Origin: Clostridia bacterium
Lineage (GTDB): Bacteria > Aerophobota > Aerophobia > Aerophobales > AE-B3A
Assembly: GCA_030610745.1 (NCBI GenBank)
Contig: JAUWRC010000078.1
Span: 1-7,144, forward strand
Direction of reading: 5' to 3'
DNA: 7,144 nucleotides
The translations under genes and the position numbers were made by a program. Below, one piece after another: positions 1 to 5,986 of the stretch. The notes below the pieces were generated by a model, which was not told where the DNA came from, ran no database searches, and saw only the letters and a program-made list of their open reading frames with translations. The number at the start of each line of letters is the position of its first letter. Position 1 is the stretch's first letter.

Positions 1-410
1 CGCTTGATAGGAAAGCCGTAAGCACCCGTGCTGATAGAGGGAAAAGAAAGAGAGCGAATACCCTTATTCTTAGCTAAAGTGAGGCTATTTTTATAGGCAT
101 TTCTCAAGAGTGTATCCTCGTTCCGTTTTCCTCCCCACCAAATGGGGCCAACTGTATGAATAACATATTTAGCTTTCAGTTTTCCTCCTCCGGTAATAAC
201 AGCCTCGCCAGTAGGGCATCCTCCTTGCTTTACCCGAATTTTCTTGCATTCCTCAAGGATACTCGGACCACCGGCTAGATGAATTGCTCCATCTACCCCT
301 CCTCCTCCTAAAAGAGATGTATTAGCAGCATTGACAATTGCCTCTGTATCTTGCTGGGTTATGTCCCCTCGAATCAAACTGAGTTTAGTTTTGTTTACTT
401 TTGTTTCCAT
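1..410 (-). CDS. MacroD-type macro domain protein, probable ADP-ribose/O-acetyl-ADP-ribose hydrolase (3' end beyond window)
   Basis: The reading frame opens with ATG at 410-408, behind an AAAGGA ribosome site about 7 nt upstream, and runs off the window edge after 136 codons. Macro-domain landmarks occur in order: GDIT (residues 15-18), NAAN (27-30), the glycine loop GGGGVDGAIH (35-44), TGGG (73-76), HTVGP (85-89) and FPSISTGAYGFP (123-134). Asn30 and Asp40 match the catalytic-loop residues of MacroD/YmdB proteins, which remove ADP-ribose from proteins or deacetylate O-acetyl-ADP-ribose in the cytosol. The family is usually about 170-180 residues, so some 40 C-terminal residues should lie outside. 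The gene follows the methyltransferase cluster on the same strand but is separated from it by a long hairpin, so it may be independently transcribed. The domain call is secure; the exact substrate is inference. Confidence 0.93.
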   Translation of the reverse strand, partial: METKVNKTKLSLIRGDITQQDTEAIVNAANTSLLGGGGVDGAIHLAGGPSILEECKKIRVKQGGCPTGEAVITGGGKLKAKYVIHTVGPIWWGGKRNEDTLLRNAYKNSLTLAKNKGIRSLSFPSISTGAYGFPIK

Positions 411-435
411 TGTTTATTCCTTTCTACTATAGTCA

Positions 436-521
436 AAAAGGGGACAGGCTACTTTTTTCAGAAAAAAAAGGAAAAGAGAAGGAGAAAAGGGAAACAGAAA
501 AAAAGTAGTCTGTCCCCTTTT
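436..521. repeat. Long inverted repeat with homopurine loop; possible REP/MITE-like element and terminator
   Basis: The left arm (436-458) begins AAAAGGGGACAGGCTAC and ends in T6. The right arm (498-521) begins with A7 and ends GTCTGTCCCCTTTT. They pair over 23 positions with one imperfection, 448 against 509, which is a G-U wobble in plus-strand RNA. The loop holds an unbroken purine run at 460-494. Read on the minus strand, the second arm ends CCCC followed by T5, so it could also work as a rho-independent terminator for the methyltransferase operon that stops at base 595. Arms with a GGGGAC core next to A/T tracts resemble dispersed palindromic elements I remember from other genomes; that link is from memory and not demonstrated here. 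The rest of the 411-594 gap shows only the ribosome site of the macro gene. Confidence 0.8.
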
Positions 522-594
522 CTAATGTCCTCTTTTTCAAATATAGATTAGGCCAAATAAGGATTTCTGTCAAATGGTAGGCGAATTGAATCAA

Positions 595-1644
595 CTATAA
601 GCGCATAGGATACTGGCCATACTCTTTTGCTGCTTCATAAAAAGCCAGTATATTCTCCATGCTGGTATCTGCCTGAATATTATGGGCCGGAGTTAAAATA
701 AAACCTCCTCCGGGAGCACAATTCTTTATAAGTCTTTTTACTTCTGCCTTTACTTCCTCAGGAGTTCCAAAGGGAAGTATTTTCTGTTCATCCATGGTGC
801 CCCAGAGAACCAGTTTTTTGCCATATCTTTTTTTTATGTGGGCCGGATTCATAGCACCAGGCTGAATAGGATTTATGACATCCAGGCCTATCTCATGCAT
901 TTCATCTAAAATAGCCTCACAATTACCACAACTGTGATAGGCTATTTTTATACTGGGATTAAGTTTTTTAAATTCGCTATAAAGCTTTGCATACCTGGGT
1001 TTAAAATACTCTCTCCATAAAGCTAACGATATCATCATTCCGGTTTGCATTCCTACATCATCACCCGTCCACAGCATATCAACACCTAGCTCTATAAGCT
1101 TTTTGCCGGCTACCAATGGAAATTCCATCACTTTATCCATCAATGTGTGAGCAAAATCCTTGTTGGAAAGCATATCCATCATAAATTTGTCTAAGCCGCG
1201 CAGACCCCATGATACTTCAAATATGGTGCAAGGAATTGCTCCCACTATCCAGTAATCTTTCCCATATTTCTCAATTATCTGCCTGGACGGCTCATATCGT
1301 CTATTATTGTAAGGATCGGGAATCTTATATGAATCCAGTTTTTTCTCATCTTCCAGGGGCCTTTCTATCACTTCAGTATATGAGCCGCTCGGGTTTCGGA
1401 AATACTTCCATTTGCAGCCCCATTCATCATAATATTCAGGCTCCTCTTTCAAATAATAGCTACCAGCGAAACCATGAGTGGTGATTACCATATCATTGCC
1501 CATAACGACTCCCACATCTATTTCTTCGGGTCCCACTCTCTGATGAAGTTTTTTCCCAATTTCAGGAACATAATCAGCCGAAACTGGCACTCTATCAGGT
1601 TCTTCAAAAGAAAGAGCTATTCTCACCCGCTCTTTAGGATTCAT
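595..1644 (-). CDS. UroD-fold corrinoid methyltransferase, HSCG type (MT-D; MtaA/CmuA-like)
   Basis: The 349-residue protein belongs to the uroporphyrinogen decarboxylase superfamily, a TIM-barrel fold that includes the cobamide methyltransferases MtaA, MtbA and CmuA. The N-terminal EEPDRVP (14-20) is typical of the methyltransferase branch, and the HemE motif MRQAGR is absent. Candidate catalytic and metal residues are GDD (194-196), H237-S-C239-G and, after GGG (312-314), PAH with H321. MtaA/MtbA bind zinc through H-x-C plus a distant Cys; here the distant ligand is probably H321, with C309 as an alternative. Expected role: moving a methyl group between a substrate or acceptor and the corrinoid protein encoded upstream; the direction is unknown. 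The start is supported by AAGGA 9 nt upstream. It lies 42 nt after MT-C and ends in the family-typical EYGQYP, so it looks intact. Confidence 0.9.
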   Translation of the reverse strand: MNPKERVRIALSFEEPDRVPVSADYVPEIGKKLHQRVGPEEIDVGVVMGNDMVITTHGFAGSYYLKEEPEYYDEWGCKWKYFRNPSGSYTEVIERPLEDEKKLDSYKIPDPYNNRRYEPSRQIIEKYGKDYWIVGAIPCTIFEVSWGLRGLDKFMMDMLSNKDFAHTLMDKVMEFPLVAGKKLIELGVDMLWTGDDVGMQTGMMISLALWREYFKPRYAKLYSEFKKLNPSIKIAYHSCGNCEAILDEMHEIGLDVINPIQPGAMNPAHIKKRYGKKLVLWGTMDEQKILPFGTPEEVKAEVKRLIKNCAPGGGFILTPAHNIQADTSMENILAFYEAAKEYGQYPMRL

Positions 1645-1660
1645 ATTATCTTTTCCTTCT
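1624..1660 (-). repeat. 37-nt direct repeat covering ribosome site and start of MT-D (copy 1)
   Basis: This block covers the AAGGA ribosome site, the ATG and the first seven codons (MNPKERV) of MT-D. It matches 5940-5976, the same region of MT-A, at 34 of 37 positions by eye; similarity stops abruptly on the upstream side. The flanking protein sequences are only distantly related, so the near identity is local. A recent copying or recombination event between the two genes is the likely explanation. Confidence 0.8.
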
Positions 1661-1686
1661 TATAACTTTTTTTAAAGGGGACGAGC

Positions 1687-2940
1687 TCAGAAACTTCTTA
1701 CTGTCTCAAACACAGCAACCAGATTTTCAATAGGAATCCTCGCCTGGATATTGTGTATGGGGTTAAAGACGAAACCTCCTCCTTCTCCAAATATCCGGCA
1801 GCGTTCTCTAACTTCTCTTCGTACCTCTTCGGGAGTCCCGAAAGGAAGTGTCCTCTGGGTGTCTACACCGCCACCCCAGAATACGAGCTTATCGCCATAT
1901 TTCTTCTTAAGCATGTGAGGATCCATACCTTTGGCTGAACACTGGATAGGATTTAAAATATCTATCCCCACCTCTACAAAGTCATCCAATAGGGAGACGA
2001 CGGAGCCACAGGTATGATAGAAGATTTTCCAGGGAGTATTCTTATGAATCCAATCGTTTACTTTTTTGTGGAATGGTTTATACATATCCCGATACATATC
2101 TGGGGAGATAAAAGTTCCCTTCTGAGTTCCAAAATCGGTGCCGCTTACTACAATGACGTCGATATTATCCCCCACTGCCTGATAATAAAGATTGAGATTC
2201 TCTAAGGCTATCTCACACTGGAGATTAAAGATCCCCTTAATATATTCAGGATGAAGTATATGAGCCATGATCCATTTCTGGGGATCGCGGATCCCCTTGG
2301 GTTGTTTAATGCTTGGCCCCGGCACCAGAGCAATATCCCCAAATCCTCCTTGCCAAAAACTTCCAACAATAGAGAGCTCAGTATTTCTGTGCAGGTCCTC
2401 CGCTGTTTCCTCTAAATATCTAAGCTCCTCCTCAGTATAAACCGAATATTGATCCTTCACCCATTCCCAGGGATCCAGATGCTCTTCATCAATGGTCTCC
2501 TGACGTACTAAAACATCAAAATAATAACCCCCCTTAGGCATTTTTGCACAGGGAGAAACAGAGGTATCTCCCTTGGGATAGATGTAAATATTCCCCTCAT
2601 TATCTGTTGTAGTAATGAACTTCTTCGGTACCATTACTTTAGTCCCGTCAAATAGCCTCCAGGGTTTCCAGTTCTCATTTTTAAATCCAAATAAATTTGT
2701 AGGAAGCCCTAAGCCTGCGGTATCTATTCCTAATTTTTCCATTATCTCTGGCTCAACATAGGCCAGCATTTGGAAAGGATCGATTATCTTTACCGGCTGA
2801 CCCTTTAAACCAAGTGCTTTTCTTAATTTAGCATAAATACATGCCTGAATACCGGTTACTAGAGTTGAACCTAAATCAAGGGGGATACGGTCCGGTTTTC
2901 GATGGTTTATGACTTCTCTTATCCTTTCACGAGATGTCAT
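1687..2940 (-). CDS. UroD-fold corrinoid methyltransferase, long HTCG type (MT-C)
   Basis: The 417-residue protein is a long member of the UroD-fold methyltransferase family. It shows KPDRIP (15-20), an extra segment at about 110-142 containing YPKGD and MPKGGYYFD, SGTDFG (266-271), H309-T-C311-G, and GEGGGF followed by PIH with H396. H309 and C311 are likely metal ligands, with H396 as the third, the same pattern as MT-D. It has no HemE arginine motif. The start is well fixed by AGGAGGT 6 nt upstream (2953-2947). It follows MT-B after 93 nt and precedes MT-D by 42 nt, consistent with one operon. The C-terminus ends at ENLVAVFETVRSF, lacking the (E/K)YGxYP tail present in MT-D and MT-A; the stop coincides with a possible remnant of the dispersed repeat. 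Methyl transfer to or from the corrinoid protein is inferred; the substrate is unknown. Confidence 0.88.
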   Translation of the reverse strand: MTSRERIREVINHRKPDRIPLDLGSTLVTGIQACIYAKLRKALGLKGQPVKIIDPFQMLAYVEPEIMEKLGIDTAGLGLPTNLFGFKNENWKPWRLFDGTKVMVPKKFITTTDNEGNIYIYPKGDTSVSPCAKMPKGGYYFDVLVRQETIDEEHLDPWEWVKDQYSVYTEEELRYLEETAEDLHRNTELSIVGSFWQGGFGDIALVPGPSIKQPKGIRDPQKWIMAHILHPEYIKGIFNLQCEIALENLNLYYQAVGDNIDVIVVSGTDFGTQKGTFISPDMYRDMYKPFHKKVNDWIHKNTPWKIFYHTCGSVVSLLDDFVEVGIDILNPIQCSAKGMDPHMLKKKYGDKLVFWGGGVDTQRTLPFGTPEEVRREVRERCRIFGEGGGFVFNPIHNIQARIPIENLVAVFETVRSF

Positions 2941-3033
2941 TAATATACCTCCTCGTATTTTTTGCTTTTTTCCTTGTTAGATGCTAATTTGAGCAAGTTT
3001 CGCTCTCCGTAAATCTTCAGGTAGCTTGATATA

Positions 3034-4026
3034 TTAAACTTCTACATCAGTTTTTTGAACTTCAAACTTTCCTCTCCATTCTTTAGGGATTTTTCCGTAT
3101 TCAATAGCTGCTGCTCTAAAAGCCTGCAAGTTGGAAGCTGGATAAGGGAAACTATGAGCAGGAGCAAGTATATAACCTCCCCCTTGAGCTAATTGAGAAA
3201 TCCGCAGTTTAACCTCCTGGGTTATTTTCTCTGGAGTGCTTTTATCTAAAGTGCGAGAACTAACTGCTCCATGGAAAGCAAGATCTTTTCCAAATTCAGA
3301 CTTGATTTTTTCTATATTGTTACATTCTGGTTGAAGAGGATTAAGAATATTCAATCCCATCTCTATTAAATCAGGAATAATTTCCTCGGTATGTCCATCA
3401 GAATGTTGTAGAATGAACACACCTTTCTTTTTACAAGCATCATAGAGGAGTCTCTGCTGCGGTTTAATAAATTTACGCCAGAAGTGGGGTCCCATCATAA
3501 GGGCTTTCTCTCCTCCCCAATCATCACCATACCTAATTCCATCAACGCCAACTTCATCAATAAGACGCTCAGTTATTCGTAGTTTAACCCTAGCAATTCT
3601 ATGCATTAGAGTACTTACTGCTTGGGGTTCATCAGACATCCAGATTAAAAGGTTATCCATGCCTGCCAGTAGCCAGGATCTTTCAAATATACCCCAACCA
3701 TTATCTCCCAACAAAAGAGACTTATCCCGATCTATCTCTGAAACCATCTCCAATGCTGGTTTAGTTAAGTTGGGTGTCTCCACATCAGGAAAAGGAAAAT
3801 TCTTTACCATTTCAGGTTTTATAATAGGATGCTTATCAGGGTAAGTTCCTCCTGCCCGATCACTCAACTTCCAATGAACTCCCCAGTCATCAAATCCTGC
3901 TTCTGAAGTGCGCTCTACAAGACTATGAAAAACTACCCTCCAGGAACCATCCACCGTAGGGCAAGGAACCCATTCAGGTTCTTCACACCTTATTGCCTTA
4001 ATAAGATTTTTTTTTGGGTTCATCAT
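3034..4026 (-). CDS. UroD-fold corrinoid methyltransferase, short HSDG type (MT-B)
   Basis: The 330-residue protein has the UroD/MtaA-like barrel but a shorter N-terminal half than its neighbours. Visible landmarks are EEPEWVP (15-21), GDDWG (167-171), H208-S-D-G211, LQPEC (231-235) and GGGYILAPAH ending at H291. The H-x-C zinc pair of MtaA is replaced by H-x-D, and the usual PDR at the N-terminus is PEW, so this is a separate subfamily. Two adjacent ATGs exist (4026 and 4023). The second gives MNPKKNLIKAIRCEEPEWVP, which lines up residue for residue with MT-D, and it sits better behind the weak AGG ribosome site, so 4023 may be the true start. It begins 34 nt after the corrinoid gene, the position usual for the partner methyltransferase of a corrinoid protein. 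Substrate demethylation is plausible but unproven. Confidence 0.87.
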   Translation of the reverse strand: MMNPKKNLIKAIRCEEPEWVPCPTVDGSWRVVFHSLVERTSEAGFDDWGVHWKLSDRAGGTYPDKHPIIKPEMVKNFPFPDVETPNLTKPALEMVSEIDRDKSLLLGDNGWGIFERSWLLAGMDNLLIWMSDEPQAVSTLMHRIARVKLRITERLIDEVGVDGIRYGDDWGGEKALMMGPHFWRKFIKPQQRLLYDACKKKGVFILQHSDGHTEEIIPDLIEMGLNILNPLQPECNNIEKIKSEFGKDLAFHGAVSSRTLDKSTPEKITQEVKLRISQLAQGGGYILAPAHSFPYPASNLQAFRAAAIEYGKIPKEWRGKFEVQKTDVEV

Positions 4027-4060
4027 AGTCGCCTGGTTTATCGGATTAAGTCACTTTAAT

Positions 4061-4717
4061 CTAACCTCTGATTTCATCCCGGACAGCCTTAAGGAGCTCC
4101 TTTGCTTTATCTACAGCCGAAGCTGCATCAGGAGCATAGCCATCAGCCTCAATCTCATCAGCATAGTTCTGGGTGAGGGGAGCACCACCAATCATTACCT
4201 TAACTTTACCATCCAGACCCGCTTCTTTTAGGGCTTTAACAACATCCTTCATAGAAACCATAGTGGTGGTAAGAAGAGCAGAAACTCCTATAAGATGAGC
4301 TTTTTTCTCTTTAGCTGCCTGGACAAACACCTCTGGGGCTACATCTATTCCTATATCTATTACTTCAAAGCCTGCTCCTTCTAGCATCATTCCTACTAAG
4401 TTTTTACCAATATCATGAAGGTCACCTTTTGCTGTGCCTAAGACTACTATACCCTGACTTTTTATGTCTTCCTGGATCAAGATAGGTCTTATGATCTCCA
4501 TTCCTGTTTTCATGGCTCTGGCAGCAATGAGCATCTCAGGAACATAGAATTCATTAGCCTGAAACTTCTTGCCCACTACATCCATTCCTGCTATCAGTCC
4601 TTCATTTAAAATCTTTTCTACCTCTACTCTTTCATCAAGAGCCTTTTTAACTAGCTCTTTAACTCTGGGAGCATTTCCCTTGATGAGATTGTCGGCGATT
4701 TCTTTTAAATCTGCCAT
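4061..4717 (-). CDS. Corrinoid (cobalamin-binding) methyl-carrier protein, MtaC/MtbC/MttC type
   Basis: The 218-residue cytosolic protein has a helical cap (about 1-85, with NEFYVPEMLIAARAM at 55-69) followed by a Rossmann-like B12-binding domain. The binding motif is clear: GTAKGDLHDIGKN (94-106), where D99-x-H101-x-x-G104 supplies the lower axial histidine to cobalt. VSALLTTTM (145-153) and IGGAP (177-181) form the rest of the pocket. Such proteins shuttle a methyl group between a substrate-specific methyltransferase and an acceptor-specific one. It is the only corrinoid protein in view and lies between the two HSDG-type methyltransferases. The start is fixed by an excellent AAGGAGG five nt upstream (4729-4723). 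Length is normal for a stand-alone carrier. The role is secure; the carried methyl's origin is not determined by sequence. Confidence 0.97.
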   Translation of the reverse strand: MADLKEIADNLIKGNAPRVKELVKKALDERVEVEKILNEGLIAGMDVVGKKFQANEFYVPEMLIAARAMKTGMEIIRPILIQEDIKSQGIVVLGTAKGDLHDIGKNLVGMMLEGAGFEVIDIGIDVAPEVFVQAAKEKKAHLIGVSALLTTTMVSMKDVVKALKEAGLDGKVKVMIGGAPLTQNYADEIEADGYAPDAASAVDKAKELLKAVRDEIRG

Positions 4718-4856
4718 TCTTTCCTCCTTGAAATGAGTTGCATAATCCCTCTAAAAGGGAAGTAACGACTTCAAACCAAGACTTACAAATACAAAGTCAA
4801 CAGACACTAAGAAGTTTAAAAAAGAAGTTTAAAGTGTAACATATGCGGGCTATTTA
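4718..4856 (-). promoter_or_regulatory. 139-nt intergenic leader before the corrinoid gene, possibly regulatory
   Basis: This is the longest gap inside the gene cluster. It holds a tandem repeat (4809-4833), small inverted repeats (4746-4750 with 4756-4760; 4759-4763 with 4768-4772; 4780-4784 with 4794-4798) and the strong AAGGAGG ribosome site. A TTGACT box at 4800-4795 on the minus strand could be a -35 element, but no convincing -10 follows at normal spacing, and no strong terminator after MT-A is seen. It may be an internal promoter or processing site that boosts corrinoid protein; this is inference. Confidence 0.3.
4809..4833. repeat. Tandem 12-nt repeat, period 13
   Basis: AAGAAGTTTAAA occurs at 4809-4820 and again at 4822-4833, separated by one A. 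It sits between the stop of MT-A and the start of the corrinoid gene. A spacing of 13 nt is just over one helical turn, so it could be a paired operator half-site, but simple slippage in A/T-rich sequence is equally possible. Confidence 0.65.
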
Positions 4857-5960
4857 TTAAACTTTAATGGGATAAACCCCATATTTGTGAACTACCTCAT
4901 ACATTTTAAGAGCATTTCTGGCTGGAATAAGATCATGAACCTCACTGGATGAACCAATGCAAATACCTCCCTGAGGGCCAATTTTTCTAATAATTTCCAG
5001 GGTTTCTTCTTCTACATCCTTTTCTGTTCCATAAGGTAATGTTACCTCGCAACAGACATTTCCAAAAAGAAGTGTATGAGGATATTTCTCTCTGATTTCA
5101 AAAATATCATTACATTCATTTCTCTCAATGGGATTGATTCCATCAGCTTTTAATTCGTTAATGACTATAGGAAGTAAATCGGCTAGTTTTCCATCGGAAT
5201 GGAAGAGAAATTTAAAACCCTTATCTTTGATTGGTTTTGCAATCCTTTTCCACAAAGGCAAAAGTTTTTTTCTTAGAAAAGAAGGACTAAATATTAATCC
5301 AGATTTTGCTGCTACATCCTCTCCCATAAACATAAGAGGAGCAGAGGGGTTTTCAGCAAATATCTCAGCGATTATCTCGGAAAAGCGGCATGTACACTCC
5401 ATAAGGTGATCAACTAACTCTGGAGCCTCATAAATAGCGCCACAGAAAAGCTCCATATCAGCATACGTGTAAGCGTCGGTACAGGGACCTTCTACAGCTC
5501 CGATAAACACCACGTCGTATTCATCATAAACTTCTTTTATTTTCTTTATTGCTGGCTTATACCATTCCTCCATTTCACTTTTTTGGGGCATATTAGGCAT
5601 ATTTTTTTCTAATCCTTTAATATCAGCAAAAGGTCTTTTGGAAATCCAAGCAGTGCCCCCTTTTTGAGATACCTTCCATTTGTCAGGATTAACACCAAAA
5701 AAGCGTATCCAATTCTCTATTTTTGAACCCATCCAGTGATTAACTGGATCGTAAATATACCTCGTGACGTCTAAACCAATATTTTTGGCCATCCGGGCAT
5801 TTCGTTCAATAAGATCTCCTTTCCCCTTTCCCCCATAAGTTTCTAACAGCTCTCTGTTGTCGACGAAATCATAGGTTAGAATCCTATCGGGTAACTCAAA
5901 CTTAATAGTCTTTACAAACCGCTCATAATTAGTCATTTTCACCCGCTCCTTGGAATTCAT
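4857..5960 (-). CDS. UroD-fold corrinoid methyltransferase, HSDG type (MT-A)
   Basis: The 367-residue protein has a UroD/MtaA-like barrel: ELPDR (22-26), GAVEGP (154-159), MGEDV (212-216), H254-S-D-G257, NPIERNEC (276-283) and QGGICIG (330-336) followed by SSEVH (338-342). It shares H-x-D with MT-B, but the late PxH found in the other three paralogues is replaced by S339-E340-V341-H342, so the metal or substrate site must differ. It has no HemE arginine motif. Start choice is ambiguous: ATG at 5960 has AAGGA 9 nt upstream, while ATG at 5936 (M9) has an internal AAGGAG 9 nt upstream and gives MTNYERFVKTIKFELPDR, in register with MT-D. The first eight codons look like an added copy of another gene's start. 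It follows the ABC ATPase by 26 nt, linking transporter and methyltransferases in one operon. Confidence 0.88.
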   Translation of the reverse strand: MNSKERVKMTNYERFVKTIKFELPDRILTYDFVDNRELLETYGGKGKGDLIERNARMAKNIGLDVTRYIYDPVNHWMGSKIENWIRFFGVNPDKWKVSQKGGTAWISKRPFADIKGLEKNMPNMPQKSEMEEWYKPAIKKIKEVYDEYDVVFIGAVEGPCTDAYTYADMELFCGAIYEAPELVDHLMECTCRFSEIIAEIFAENPSAPLMFMGEDVAAKSGLIFSPSFLRKKLLPLWKRIAKPIKDKGFKFLFHSDGKLADLLPIVINELKADGINPIERNECNDIFEIREKYPHTLLFGNVCCEVTLPYGTEKDVEEETLEIIRKIGPQGGICIGSSSEVHDLIPARNALKMYEVVHKYGVYPIKV

Positions 5961-5976
5961 ATTATCTTTTCCTTCT
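5940..5976 (-). repeat. 37-nt direct repeat covering ribosome site and first codons of MT-A (copy 2)
   Basis: This block matches 1624-1660 at 34 of 37 positions by eye and carries the AAGGA ribosome site, the ATG at 5960 and codons for MNSKERV. In MT-D the equivalent codons are the native N-terminus. Here they precede a second, complete N-terminus starting at M9, so the block looks inserted or copied in. Confidence 0.8.
5946..5951 (-). promoter_or_regulatory. Internal ribosome site for alternative start of MT-A
   Basis: AAGGAG lies within codons 4-6 of the longer MT-A frame and is 9 nt from the ATG at 5936-5934. Its spacing is good and the resulting N-terminus matches the family register, so initiation at 5936 is at least as likely as at 5960. 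Confidence 0.5.
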
Positions 5977-5986
5977 CTAGTTCAGT

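Noticed and set aside
425..430. TATAGT as a -10 box for the macro gene
   Set aside because: No acceptable -35 hexamer lies 16-18 nt upstream, and the position falls at the edge of the hairpin.
351..551. Plus-strand 66-residue open frame
   Set aside because: It is antisense to the start of the macro gene and runs through the hairpin's purine loop, giving a Lys-rich low-complexity product; no ribosome site or recognisable domain.
2991..3005. Small GAGC/GCTC inverted repeat between MT-B and MT-C as a terminator
   Set aside because: Only four base pairs with no U-tract; too weak to terminate.
2977..3033. In-frame continuation of MT-B past its stop for 18 codons before the next stop
   Set aside because: The codons look protein-like (a short charged helix could form), but a stretch this short is expected by chance, and no readthrough signal is visible.
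595..5960. Annotating the four UroD-fold proteins as uroporphyrinogen decarboxylase (HemE) for haem synthesis
   Set aside because: They lack the HemE N-terminal MRQAGR-type arginine motif, occur as four diverse paralogues, and sit with a corrinoid protein, which fits methyltransferases.
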